A stretch of DNA of 64,000 nucleotides from Leptotrichia sp. oral taxon 847 (GTDB lineage Bacteria > Fusobacteriota > Fusobacteriia > Fusobacteriales > Leptotrichiaceae), in the NCBI RefSeq assembly GCF_001553645.1, contig NZ_CP014231.1, positions 248,001 through 312,000 on the forward strand. The letters are read 5' to 3'. Made by a program: the position numbers and the translations under genes. The notes beneath the pieces were generated by a model, which was given only the letters and a program-made list of their open reading frames with translations, did no database searches and was not told the origin of the DNA. Each line of letters starts with the position of its first letter. Position 1 is the first letter of the stretch. Below, piece by piece: positions 35,491 to 45,700 of the stretch.

Positions 35491-35576
35491 TTTTCCTCCT
35501 AATTTTGAATACGATTTTGATTCAATTTTACCAAAATATTTACCAAAATAACTAAAATAAAATATTTAAATAAGGA

Positions 35577-36791
35577 CTAATCCACTAACACAGGATTAAA
35601 ATCTTCCACCCAAGGAAGCCCAAATTTATTTAGTGCGTCCATAAATTTATCAGGATCCAGTTCTTCCACATTGTAAACCCCTGGTTTTTTCCATTCTCCA
35701 GTCAGCACCATTGATGCTCCAATCATTGCTGGAACTCCAGTCGTATACGAAATTGCTTGTGAACTAACTTCTTTGTAGCATTCTTCGTGTGTGCAGACAT
35801 TATAAAGATAATAAGTTTTATCTTTTCCATCTTTTTTCCCTCTAAAAATATTTCCTATGTTTGTCTTTCCCTTAGTTCTAGGTCCAAGCGAGGCAGGATC
35901 TGGAAGCACGGCTTTTAAAAACTGTAGTGGCACAATTTTTTGACCTTCAAAATCAATTGGCTCAATTGAAGTCATACCAACATTTTCCAATACTTTTAAG
36001 TGAGTCAAGTAACTTTGCCCAAAAGTCATAAAAAATCTAATTCTCTTAATACCTTTTATATTTAGCGCAAGAGACTCCAATTCCTCATGATGAAGCAAAT
36101 ACATATCTTTTTTTCCAATTTGTGGAAAATTATACACTCTTTTAATTTCCATTGGCTTTGTTTCCACCCATTTTCCATCTTCCCAGTAACTTCCATTAGC
36201 AGTCACTTCTCTTATGTTTATTTCAGGATTAAAGTTAGTCGCAAAAGGATATCCATGATCTCCAGCGTTTGCGTCAAGAATATCAATGTAATTAATTTCA
36301 TCAAAGTAATGTTTTTGTGCATAAGCTGAAAATACTCCTGTCACCCCTGGATCAAATCCACATCCTAAAATAGCTGTAATTCCAGCATCTTCAAATTTTT
36401 TACGATAGTCCCATTGCCATTTATACTCAAATTTTGCTGTATCCAACGGTTCATAGTTTGCTGTATCCAGATAATCTGTCTTAGTTTCAAGACAGGCGTC
36501 CATTATTGTCAAATCCTGATAAGGTAGTGCCACATTTATCACGATGTCAGGTTTATATTCTTTTATAAGCGCAACTAATTCCGGCACATTATCAGCATCA
36601 ACTTTAGCCGTCTGAATATCAATTCTTCCCGCATATTTACTCTTTCCGATTGTTTCTTTAATCGCATCGCATTTAGATTTTGTTCTACTGGCAATCATGA
36701 TTGAACTAAAAACTTCTGAATTTTGTGCACATTTATGACACACTACATTTGATACTCCACCTGCTCCTATTATTAACGCTTTTTTACCCAT
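35577..36791 (-). CDS. Carboxynorspermidine/carboxyspermidine dehydrogenase (saccharopine dehydrogenase family)
   Basis: 404 residues. The N-terminal Rossmann motif is IIGAGGVSNVVCHKCAQN, followed by DVINVALPYQ-type (reads DIVINVALPYQDLT) and LGCGFDPGVTGVFSAYAQ. It condenses aspartate semialdehyde with a diamine, using NADPH. With NspC (next gene) this is the alternative spermidine route common in gut and oral bacteria. 86 bases separate the pair. Confidence 0.92.
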   Translation of the reverse strand: MGKKALIIGAGGVSNVVCHKCAQNSEVFSSIMIASRTKSKCDAIKETIGKSKYAGRIDIQTAKVDADNVPELVALIKEYKPDIVINVALPYQDLTIMDACLETKTDYLDTANYEPLDTAKFEYKWQWDYRKKFEDAGITAILGCGFDPGVTGVFSAYAQKHYFDEINYIDILDANAGDHGYPFATNFNPEINIREVTANGSYWEDGKWVETKPMEIKRVYNFPQIGKKDMYLLHHEELESLALNIKGIKRIRFFMTFGQSYLTHLKVLENVGMTSIEPIDFEGQKIVPLQFLKAVLPDPASLGPRTKGKTNIGNIFRGKKDGKDKTYYLYNVCTHEECYKEVSSQAISYTTGVPAMIGASMVLTGEWKKPGVYNVEELDPDKFMDALNKFGLPWVEDFNPVLVD

Positions 36792-36833
36792 TTCTTTCCT
36801 CCTGCTTTTATTTAGTGCTACTGAATTTTTTTA

Positions 36834-37283
36834 TTAATCAACAATAATTATCCCATTTTGAATATAAATATTTTTTACTCCATTTTCTCCAACATTAAAA
36901 CTTATTTTTCTTGGACTGATATCAAATCTTCTTTTATTTTTTGATGTTTTATTTTCATAACTTAATAGTTTTTTACTTTCTGGAATCATTTTTTCAGCTA
37001 ATGATCTACTAATAACAATTTTTTTTATAGTATTTCCCAAAGGACTCGGTATACTGTTGTTATTTTTTTTGGCTGTACCTGTCATTTTGTATGTACTATA
37101 ATCAATTTGAACCCTATCACTGTCATACATTTTTATTCCCACTGCATGAACTTCTAATTTATCAAATGAAGACTTTTCTATTTTATTTTCAAACTCTGGT
37201 ATCCTTTTTAAACCAACACAAGTTTCTGATGTAAATGAGAACGAACTTAAAACTAATGCTACAATTAATAATTTTTTTTTCAT
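36834..37283 (-). CDS. Secreted hypothetical protein
   Basis: 149 residues with a signal peptide (LLIVALVLSSFSFTSETC). The mature part has KIVISRSLAEKMIPESKKLLSY and ends in beta-like strands (ISFNVGENGVKNIYIQNGIIIVD). No family recognised. AAAAGGAG precedes the ATG. It lies between ribBA and the polyamine genes, with a terminator on its upstream side. Confidence 0.65.
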   Translation of the reverse strand: MKKKLLIVALVLSSFSFTSETCVGLKRIPEFENKIEKSSFDKLEVHAVGIKMYDSDRVQIDYSTYKMTGTAKKNNNSIPSPLGNTIKKIVISRSLAEKMIPESKKLLSYENKTSKNKRRFDISPRKISFNVGENGVKNIYIQNGIIIVD

Positions 37284-37415
37284 TTTTTTCTCCTTTTTCT
37301 CCTCAAATTTCTTTATATAATTAAAAAATATAAAAAATTGAGTTGAACTTTTATTTTATTTTTCTCAACTAAATTATACCACAAATGTTTTAAAATTTTA
37401 ATTATTTTTATAAAA

Positions 37416-37442
37416 AAATTACAGCATTTGATGCTGTAATTT
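37416..37442 (-). terminator. Terminator of the rib operon
   Basis: Hairpin AAATTACAGCAT/ATGCTGTAATTT with a three-base loop, then seven T on the minus strand. It lies 20 bases past the ribBA stop. Confidence 0.85.
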
Positions 37443-37461
37443 CATTAATATTTTATAATTT

Positions 37462-38673
37462 TTATAATTCTTGCTTTAAAATATGCCCCATTTTTTCTTT
37501 TTTAGTTTTTAGATATTTTCCGTCAACTTCATTTGCAGGAATTTCAATTTCTTCTCGATTTACGACTTTTATTTTATACTCTTCAAGGCCCTTAATTTTA
37601 GCTGGATTGTTTGTCATAAGTGAAATTGACTTTATTCCCAAGTCTTTTATTATTTGAGCTGCCACCGCATAATCTCGCAAATCTCCCTCAAATCCAAGCT
37701 TGTGATTGGCTTCCACTGTATCAAATCCTTCATCTTGAAGTTTGTATGCTTTTAATTTATTTAAAATTCCTATTCCCCGACCTTCCTGTCTTAAATAGAT
37801 AACTAAACCTTGCCCTTTTTTTTCTATTTCGTTTAAGGCTCTGTGAAGCTGAGCTTGGCAATCACATCTTTTTGAGCCAAAAACATCTCCAGTCAAGCAT
37901 TCAGAGTGAAGTCTGACACTTACGTTTTCTTTGCCTTTCACATCACCTTTAATTACAGCGATGTATTCCTTGTTTTCTATTTTATCGCTATAGCCTATAA
38001 AGTCAAATGTCCCATATTTTGTTGGTATTTTGACACTTGCTTCACTTTTTACCAACTTTTCGTTATTTTTTCTGTATAAAATTAATTCATCAACTGTAAT
38101 AATTTTTATGTCGTGTTTTTCACAAAATGCAAATAAATTATCTCGTCTTGCCATAGTTCCATCGCTGTTTAGCATTTCCATTATGACTGCAACTGGCTCA
38201 AATCCAGCAAGTTTGGCTAAATCAACAGCAGCTTCAGTATGTCCCCGTCTTTCTAGAACTCCATTTTTCTTAGCAATCAAAGGAAACATATGTCCAGGTC
38301 TTAAAAAATCTTCTGGTTTTTTATTAGGATTTGCCAAATCCAAAGCAGTTTTTAATCTATCGGCTACTGATATTCCTGTTGTCGTACCTTCTGCCGCATC
38401 TACTGAAATTGTAAAAGCTGTCCCGTGATGGTCAGTATTGTGATGAGTCATAGGATCCAACATAAGTCTTTCAGCTACTTCGTGGGAAACTGGCACACAC
38501 ATAAGTCCTCTTGCTTCATTTATAATAAATCTCATCCATTCATAGGTTGCAACTTGCGCAGGAAGTATCAAATCCCCTTCGTTTTCCCTATCTTCGTCAT
38601 CCACAACCACAATTGGTTTTCCAATCTTCAAATCTTCTAAAGCTTCTTCAACACTATTAAAATTTTTTTTCAT
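37462..38673 (-). CDS. ribBA: Bifunctional DHBP synthase / GTP cyclohydrolase II
   Basis: 403 residues. The N-terminal RibB domain has DDEDRENEGDL and THHNTDHHGTAFTISVD. The C-terminal RibA domain has HSECLTGDVFGSKRCDCQAQL with the zinc cysteines and YLRQEGRGIGILNK. It supplies both precursors of the lumazine step. Last gene of ribH-D-E-BA, under the FMN riboswitch at 41442-41568. Confidence 0.97.
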   Translation of the reverse strand: MKKNFNSVEEALEDLKIGKPIVVVDDEDRENEGDLILPAQVATYEWMRFIINEARGLMCVPVSHEVAERLMLDPMTHHNTDHHGTAFTISVDAAEGTTTGISVADRLKTALDLANPNKKPEDFLRPGHMFPLIAKKNGVLERRGHTEAAVDLAKLAGFEPVAVIMEMLNSDGTMARRDNLFAFCEKHDIKIITVDELILYRKNNEKLVKSEASVKIPTKYGTFDFIGYSDKIENKEYIAVIKGDVKGKENVSVRLHSECLTGDVFGSKRCDCQAQLHRALNEIEKKGQGLVIYLRQEGRGIGILNKLKAYKLQDEGFDTVEANHKLGFEGDLRDYAVAAQIIKDLGIKSISLMTNNPAKIKGLEEYKIKVVNREEIEIPANEVDGKYLKTKKEKMGHILKQEL

Positions 38674-38792
38674 TTTATCTCTCCATTCAAAACTTATAAT
38701 TTATTTTAATTATAAAATATAAATTGTTACATTTTGACAAGGAATAAAAAATTCCTTGATTTCACTTAATTTTAATCAATTTTACTCAATTT

Positions 38793-39476
38793 TTAAAATC
38801 CATTTTTTTGTAAAAACTCCATTGTAATTTTTGATTTTTCTTCTTTTTTACCACTTTCTATTTCTTCAAATTTCAAAATTTTCTCAACATATTTTCCAAA
38901 TAAATCGGTTTCAATATTGACAAAATCTCCCGTCTTTTTTCTCCCAAGCGTAATATTTTCAAGCGTATGCGGAATTAACGACACCGAAAAAGTTCCTAAA
39001 TCATCATCTACATCAATTACGGTAAGACTTGCTCCATCTATCGTAATTCTACCTTTTTGAACCACATATTTTATATTATTTTTGTGCTTTTCTTCCAGCT
39101 GAAATTTATATAATTTTGCTATTCCTTTAGAAGTAATCGACAAAATTTTGGCTTCGCTGTCAACATCCCCCATAACCAAATGACCACCTAAAAATGTTGT
39201 AAGAGTCAGTGATTTTTCAAGATTAACTTTATCTCCAATTTTTATTCGTTTAAGTCCACTTCTATTAATTGTTTCATACATCACATCTGCTGTAAAAGCC
39301 TTACCGTTCATCTTTGTAACAGTAAGACACACTCCGTTGACCGCAATACTGTCCCCTATTTTTGCTTTTTTAGTAACTTCATTGCCTTTAACGGTTATCC
39401 CAAGTCCTGTTTCTTTTTTGGAAATATTTATCACTTCTCCCATTTCTTCGACTAAACCTGTAAATATATGAATCAC
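38793..39476 (-). CDS. ribE: Riboflavin synthase alpha chain
   Basis: Two tandem lumazine-binding barrels. The first has FTGLVEEMGEVINI and SIAVNGVCLTVT, the second GHLVMGDVDSEAKI and RITIDGASLTVIDVDDD. It forms riboflavin from two dimethylribityllumazines. Usual starts read M-FTGL. Here the only standard start before a stop is GTG 39476, which touches the GGGAG site. An ATA at 39467 sits eight bases after GGAGG and directly before FTGL, so the true start is uncertain. Confidence 0.94.
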   Translation of the reverse strand: MIHIFTGLVEEMGEVINISKKETGLGITVKGNEVTKKAKIGDSIAVNGVCLTVTKMNGKAFTADVMYETINRSGLKRIKIGDKVNLEKSLTLTTFLGGHLVMGDVDSEAKILSITSKGIAKLYKFQLEEKHKNNIKYVVQKGRITIDGASLTVIDVDDDLGTFSVSLIPHTLENITLGRKKTGDFVNIETDLFGKYVEKILKFEEIESGKKEEKSKITMEFLQKNGF

Positions 39477-39520
39477 CTCCCTTTAAATTAGAGAACTTTA
39501 TTTTCTACGCATTTTAATTT

Positions 39521-40675
39521 TTACTTTTCTGAATATTTTTTCAAATAAAATTCCATTCCAACATTTTCGCCATAAATATTATTTTTCACATTATTTAATA
39601 AAATAGCCTCTTCCATTTTATCTTTTGAAAATCCTGAAATAAAAGGCTTTGCATTTTTATCTCCCAAAATTTTATTGGCAACAAAAATTTCTCCCGCATC
39701 TATCACTTCTTCTTTAAACGCAAGTGAAATAAGACTTTCTCCGCCTTCCAATAAAACGCTGTCAATTCCCATTTTTCCAATCTCTTCAAGCATTTTCTTA
39801 AAACTAAATTTTTCTTTGTCAAGAAATATAAATTTCACTTTATTATTTTGACTTAGTCTTTTCTGTTTCATCTTAATTTCAAAATCTTTGTCATTAATAT
39901 TTTCAGAATTTTCAACAAACTGATTTTTTTGCGAAGTGATAATCACAGTTTTTTCATCTTCATTATTTTTTACAACTCTACAATTCTCATCAATCTTTAA
40001 ATGTGGATCGACAACTATTCTAAAAGGATTTACTCCATTTGAAATTCTTGATGTAAGACTTGGATTATCAAGTATAACTGTATTTATTCCGACCATTATT
40101 CCCATAAATTTATTTCGGTAAAATTGAACTTTTTCACGAGCAAGTTCGTTTGTAATCCATTTGGAATTTCCTGTCTTTGTAGCAATTTTTCCATCGAGAG
40201 TTATCGCACATTTTAAAAATAAATATGGAATTTTTGTTTTTATATATTTAAAAAAAACTTGATTTAATTTATCGCACTCATCTTTTAATACGTTTTCTAC
40301 GACTTCAATCCCAGCTTTTTTTAGCATCGCCACACCTTTTCCAGCAACTTGTGGATTTGGATCACTTGAACCTACAAAACATTTTTTTACTCCCATATCA
40401 ATTATTTTTTTTGCACAAGGTGGCGTTTTCCCATAATGTGAGCAAGGTTCCAATGTAACATAAATTGTAGCTCCACAAGCCTCTTTCCCTGCTTCTTCCA
40501 ATGCATAAACTTCAGCGTGAGGTCCGCCAAAAAATCTATGATACCCTTTTCCTACCACTTTTCCATCTTTTACAACAACAGCTCCGACCAAGGGATTAGG
40601 ATTCACTGTTCCTTCTCCTTTTCTAGCCAGTTCTATTGCCATTCTCATATATTTTTTGTCAATATTTTCTTCCAT
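39521..40675 (-). CDS. ribD: Bifunctional deaminase/reductase RibD
   Basis: 384 residues. The N-terminal deaminase has GGPHAEVYALEEAG, VTLEPCSHYGKTPPC (zinc Cys) and NPLVGAVVV. The C-terminal reductase has LKCAITLDGKIATKTGNSKWI. It deaminates and reduces the pyrimidine intermediate. The reductase half carries a Lys/Asn-rich insert near residues 235-285. Second gene of the operon. Confidence 0.96.
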   Translation of the reverse strand: MEENIDKKYMRMAIELARKGEGTVNPNPLVGAVVVKDGKVVGKGYHRFFGGPHAEVYALEEAGKEACGATIYVTLEPCSHYGKTPPCAKKIIDMGVKKCFVGSSDPNPQVAGKGVAMLKKAGIEVVENVLKDECDKLNQVFFKYIKTKIPYLFLKCAITLDGKIATKTGNSKWITNELAREKVQFYRNKFMGIMVGINTVILDNPSLTSRISNGVNPFRIVVDPHLKIDENCRVVKNNEDEKTVIITSQKNQFVENSENINDKDFEIKMKQKRLSQNNKVKFIFLDKEKFSFKKMLEEIGKMGIDSVLLEGGESLISLAFKEEVIDAGEIFVANKILGDKNAKPFISGFSKDKMEEAILLNNVKNNIYGENVGMEFYLKKYSEK

Positions 40676-40801
40676 TTTATTTTTTTATTTTCCTTTTTTT
40701 ATTAATTTTTCTAATTTTATTAATTTTCTAACTTTTTAAAGTTCTTAAAATTTAATTTTAGAAAATTAGAAATATTAAATATTTAAATATTCATTACAAA
40801 A

Positions 40802-41266
40802 CTATCCAATATTTTTTATCAAATCAATCATTTCCAGTGCTCCAAACGCCACATCAGATCCTTTATTCCCTGCTTTTGTCCCCGCTCTTTCAATAGCTTC
40901 TTCAATATTATTTGTAGTAAGCACACCAAACATAACAGGTAATCCTGTGTGTAGTGAAATTTGAGCAACTCCTTTGGAAACTTCCGCACAAACATAGTCA
41001 AAATGAGGTGTTGCCCCCTTTATAACAGCTCCTAGCGCCAAAATTGCGTCATATTTTTTTGACTCAGCCATCTTTTTAGTAATTAAAGGTATTTCAAATG
41101 CTCCTGGAACCCAAGCAACATCAATATCGTCGTCATTTACATCATTTCTTTTCAACGCGTCTACTGCTCCTGCAACCAATTTAGATGTAATAAATTCGTT
41201 AAATCTTCCTGCAACTATTCCTATTTTTAAACCTTTTCCATTATATTTTCCCTCTAGTGTTCTCAT
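40802..41266 (-). CDS. ribH: 6,7-dimethyl-8-ribityllumazine synthase
   Basis: 154 residues with [38 protein letters not shown] and [16 protein letters not shown], all standard lumazine synthase blocks. It joins the butanone phosphate and the pyrimidine. First gene of the rib operon. A strong GGAGG precedes the ATG. The upstream leader holds the FMN riboswitch and its terminator. Confidence 0.97.
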   Translation of the reverse strand: MRTLEGKYNGKGLKIGIVAGRFNEFITSKLVAGAVDALKRNDVNDDDIDVAWVPGAFEIPLITKKMAESKKYDAILALGAVIKGATPHFDYVCAEVSKGVAQISLHTGLPVMFGVLTTNNIEEAIERAGTKAGNKGSDVAFGALEMIDLIKNIG

Positions 41267-41320
41267 TTTTGTTCCTCCTATTTATTTAGTTTATAATTTT
41301 CATAATTTTATTTTTAAAAT

Positions 41321-41344
41321 AAAAAAACTGGATTTTTAACCCAG
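41321..41344 (-). terminator. Riboswitch-controlled terminator before ribH
   Basis: Minus strand CTGGGTT-AAA-AATCCAG (one G-U) followed by seven T. It lies about 100 bases after the FMN aptamer and 55 bases before ribH, so it is the likely off-state terminator. Confidence 0.75.
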
Positions 41345-41441
41345 AGCTTTAAATTATTATAAGAAATTTTTTATAACTTTATGAATTTTTTACTTACGTT
41401 AATAGTCAAAGTTTTCTTTTTTTAAATTCACATAATTATAC

Positions 41442-41568
41442 CACTTCTTTCATCCAGACTATACTGTCGGTAACGGAATTACACCGTTTCATGCAGCTAA
41501 ATAACTTTATATTAAGCTTTGCTCGTGGACTTTACCACCGGTCAGGAATTTCACCTTGCCCTGAAGTT
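41442..41568 (-). promoter_or_regulatory. FMN riboswitch (RFN element)
   Basis: The minus strand carries the conserved FMN aptamer blocks: CAGGGCAAGGTGAAATTCC, then GACCGGTGGT and AGTCCACGAGC, and later GAAACGGTGTAATTCCG and GACAGTATAGTCTGGATG. Order and spacing match the RFN element. It senses FMN and lowers expression of ribH-D-E-BA. Confidence 0.97.
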
Positions 41569-41582
41569 TTACTTGTGAAATT

Positions 41583-41611
41583 ATTATATACTCTTTTTCT
41601 TATTTTGTCAA
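41583..41611 (-). promoter_or_regulatory. Consensus promoter of the rib operon
   Basis: Minus strand TTGACA (41606-41611), 17-base spacer, TATAAT (41583-41588). A perfect sigma-70-type consensus, about 15 bases before the FMN aptamer. Confidence 0.93.
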
Positions 41612-41781
41612 ATGATTTCATTTTTAAAATTTTTTTAAATTAAAAAAATTTAATAAATTTAAAGTTTCATTTTTTTTAAATTAATGTTATAATACTGCTA
41701 ATGTCATTTAAAAAATATGATTATTAATTGGACATTAAAAATATAAATAATTATGTTATTACAGAAAGGATTTTAAAATTT

Positions 41782-42447
41782 ATGAAAAAAAAGGGACTAT
41801 TAACTACAACTCTTATGATGGTTGCTATGCTTCCTGGAACTTTACAGGCAAAAGTTTCAAAAACTAAAAAAACTATAAAAAAGAAAACTTCAGCAGTAAC
41901 AAATAAAAAATCAAGAACTGTGTCAAGAAAAAAATCTGTTTCTTCTGGTTCAGGAATTTATTCTATTTCAAGAAATAATAAATCAGAACTTGTTACAGAA
42001 AAAATGAGTGAATTAAAAAAATATCACGAAAAAGTTCTTCACTCAGGAACAACTGCTCAAAAGAAAAAAGTTTTTACACAAAAAAAGCTTTTGACATCTT
42101 ACAGCCACTGGAAAGGGACAAAATATGCACTTGGTGGTGATTCTAGAAGAGGTATTGACTGTTCTGCACTAACTCGTCGTGTCTACCGTGAAGTTTACAA
42201 AAAAGAACTTCCTAGAGTTTCAGCACAACAAGTAAAATTAGGAAAAAGAGTTGCGACTAAAAATTTACAACCAGGAGATATTTTATTTTTCAAAACTAAT
42301 GGTGGAAGAACTAACCACACTACTGTCTACGTAGGAAATACATTATTTATAAATGCTTCTTCTTCAAAAGGAGTTGTTCTTTCCTCGCTAAAAAGTCCAT
42401 ATTGGCATAAAACTTATAGATATGGAGTCAGAGTAAAAAAAGCATAA
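41782..42447 (+). CDS. Secreted NlpC/P60 family endopeptidase
   Basis: 221 residues from ATG 41782. A TTG at 41728 is in frame but adds a non-signal N-terminus, and AAAGGA lies before 41782. Signal peptide LLTTTLMMVAMLPGTLQA, Lys-rich linker, and an NlpC/P60 domain with GIDCSALTRRVYREV, NHTTVYVGN and INAS. It is more than half identical by eye to the lipoprotein at 2211-3011 in the catalytic part. A TATAAT-like -10 lies near 41690. It has its own terminator. Confidence 0.9.
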   Translation: MKKKGLLTTTLMMVAMLPGTLQAKVSKTKKTIKKKTSAVTNKKSRTVSRKKSVSSGSGIYSISRNNKSELVTEKMSELKKYHEKVLHSGTTAQKKKVFTQKKLLTSYSHWKGTKYALGGDSRRGIDCSALTRRVYREVYKKELPRVSAQQVKLGKRVATKNLQPGDILFFKTNGGRTNHTTVYVGNTLFINASSSKGVVLSSLKSPYWHKTYRYGVRVKKA

Positions 42448-42464
42448 AATAAATTTATATAATC

Positions 42465-42499
42465 AATCTCTAAATACAATTGGTGTTTAGAGATTTTTT
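42465..42499 (+). terminator. Terminator of the secreted NlpC/P60 gene
   Basis: Arms AATCTCTAAA/TTTAGAGATT with an 11-nt loop, then TTTTTT. It starts 18 bases past the stop. Confidence 0.85.
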
Positions 42500-42616
42500 A
42501 TTTTTTATACAATGAAAACATCTAGAATTTTTTTAAAGTATACATATAAATTCAGTAATATCGCAACTTTTTATTGAATTTACATAATTTTCAATATGAT
42601 AACTTTAAATCATAAA

Positions 42617-42648
42617 AAAATCACAGTTAAATTAATAACTGTGATTTT
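42617..42648 (-). terminator. Terminator of the second autotransporter gene
   Basis: Perfect 13-bp arms AAAATCACAGTTA/TAACTGTGATTTT with a six-base loop; on the minus strand it runs into seven T. It lies about 115 bases past the stop at 42763. The rest of 42448-42762 holds no gene that I can see. Confidence 0.85.
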
Positions 42649-42762
42649 ATCTTTTAGATATTTAACTTTTTTCTTATTTTTAAATATCTAATTTTTTGAG
42701 ACAATCTATTTCATGAGATAGACCCCTTTTTATTATTTTACACTTCTGTAAACTTATTTGAA

Positions 42763-45700
42763 TTAGTAAATCAATCTAAATCCTACACCACTTCTTACAT
42801 TCTTACCTTTAGTGTCGTATCCTGCATTTACTGTTACTCCAAATCTTGTGTTGTCCACTCCGATATTTAAGTCAAACTTACCGTTTCCTTTTCTATCTTC
42901 CTTGTCCCCTCTTATTCCAAACCAGTCTGCATCTGTATATCTTACTCTTCCTTCGTTGTTCTTACTTGCCATCTTTCCTAGTTCATTTTCATATGCCGCT
43001 GTAAGTCCTACTGTTAGGTTTGTTCTCACTGCCATTGGTTGGATATATCTAAACTCTAGTCCTGCTTCCGGTTTTACTGAGAAGTAGTCGTTTCCTTTTA
43101 CTTCCAGTCTCATTTCTCCAGAATCTTCCTTTATCTTGTTAAATCTTCCATATTCCATCTTCAACGCTCCATATGGTCGCAAGTGTGTTCTTTCACTCAA
43201 TCTTATATCATATCCCAAATCTGTCTTAAGCGCTGCTCCGTATGAATTATAGTCTGATTTCGCCTGGAATATATCGTCTACAACTAGATATCTACGTTTC
43301 ATATTGTTAATTCCAAAGAACACATCTCCTCCAATTGTCCATTGTAGTGATCCGTTATGGTCTGTTGCCGGAGACATTGTCTTAAAGATTCCTGCTTTAA
43401 GCTGTGTCTGGTTTTCTCTTGAATGTCCTATATCTTTAAATTTAAATCTGTTTGTTACTGCTCCTGCATACCATCCCTGAGAGTTACCCATCTTAACTGT
43501 TTCGTCTTCGTGAACGTAAGCTACTCCGTAGGCATTGCTTGTATAGTCAATAACTCCTGCTGTGTCAGTATTGTATTCGTCCCTTTGACCAAATACTTTA
43601 ATCTTGTTGTTCTGTTTAGATGGATTTCTCCAGTCATGTTTCAAATATTTGAATTCCTTGTCTAACAAGTTTCCTGTCGCATTTATTCTTTGCTGTAGGT
43701 TTCCATACTGGTGTCCCATCATTTCGTCTGTCGCCTGATAGAATAATACTTCTTCGTTATTTCCTATTCCATTTAATTTTTGGAATAATTGATTTTCTCT
43801 TGTACCTAAGGCTTCCACTCCATATCTTTGTTCCAATCCATCCAAGAAGTTATATGTATCTGTACTGTTTACCGGTGTTTCCTGTGTACCTGCCCATTTT
43901 GTATACGGTATTTTTGCCAGATAAGCGTTCTGTATTGTTCCATCTGTCTGATTCTGCGCTACACTTGACATCCATGTAAGTGAACCTGAATAAATGTTCC
44001 ATTTTCCTATCTGTGGATTGTTTAAAATCATCTGGTTATATGGCGCTAGTATTTGTGGACTTATTTGAATATACTTACTTGTTGTGTTTCGTGCTGCTTC
44101 AGTACCTATGATAAGGTCGGCATTCTTTAATGTGCTCAAGCTGCTTAGTCCAACTATTGGTGTTGTAAACCGTTTGTTTGAAGTATCTATATACATTCCT
44201 ATTGTTGAAACTTCCATAGGCTTGTATTCTTCTGCTGTCGTTGTCGCTAGTTCAGGCACTACTGGAACTCCATTTACTGTTATTGTCGCTGTTGATGAAC
44301 CTGATGGTGCGTGAATTTTTATTCCACCCATATCTTTTGATATTTCATGTCCTGGCTGCGGAAGCTGAGTATTTACTGATCCTGCTCCTCTTATAGTCAA
44401 TGTTCCGTAGTTCTTGATTATTCCTGGATTATTTCCTGCCGCATTTCCTTTCGAAAGTAATCCTACCGCTTCATCGGCATTAATATCAATTGTTCCGTTA
44501 TTTTCTATTGTCGAACCACCTTTAACTACAACTCCAACTACTTTCTTTAACCCTGTTCCATTTGACTTGATTATTCCGTTATTTATTCCTTCTGCTCCAT
44601 TGTCAAGGTACATTCCTGTTGTGTTGCTTGCATTTAAGTTTATTGTTCCACTGTTTACTACCTTTGTTCCTTTGTTCACTCCGTACATTCCTATACTGTA
44701 TGGTCCTACTACATTAATTATTCCCTTGTTTTCTATGTTTCCTGTATAAGCCGGTGTTGTCGCATCTCCTATATATCCTGCCGCCATTCCTATTGCATAC
44801 TGGTTAGCTGTCGGATCAGAATTTGAAGCTCCTACTGTTATTGAGACACCTGGATTATTTACTGCATTTCCGCCATTTATACTGTAAATTCCTACGTTTC
44901 CTATTCCTGAGCTGTAGTTAATATCTGCATTATTTACTACATTTCCTGCTGAATAAAGTCCATAGTTTAGTGAACCAGTCGAAGTTAACGGTGTATTGTT
45001 TATCACTGTTCCTGATGTATCTCTTGAGAATACAAAGACTGTGTTATCTCCGACTGTCTGTGAAGTCATATTACTTATTATTGTGTTTCCTGTTCCTTCG
45101 TTGATGAATCCATATGAACCGTTACCAATTGCCATTGTAGAACCTGCATCCGCTGTTACGTTGTTTCCTGTTCCTTTTGTGTATACCCCAATCGCTTCAT
45201 CTTCTCCTAGATTAATTACAGAACTGCTTGTTAATCTAACGTTTCCACCTGTACTTAGTATTCCCTTACCTTTGTTTCCAATATTTAGTGTTCCGTTATT
45301 TACCACATCTGCACCTTCAGAATAGATTCCATAAGCTTTTCCGCTCTTATCTGTTATTGTCGCTGCATTTGTTAGGGTTCCACCTGTTGTATAAAGTCCA
45401 ACAACACCTCTGTCGCTACCATTATTTACAATGTTTATATTAGTTGTATTTGTCGCTGTATTGTCATAGAAAATACCAGCTCCAGAACCATTTGCAGAAC
45501 CTGTGTATTTTATTTCAAAAGTCTTTCCGTTAGGATTTACAATCGAACCGTTTGTAACAGAAATTCCTACACCTTTGTCTTTTACTTCTATTCCTGTATC
45601 TGAAGTAAAGTTTACAACACTTTTTGTTCCACTTGCATAAACTCCAATTCCGTTAGTTCCTACTGCAATGTCTGAACTTCCTGTTCCTCCTAGATTAATT

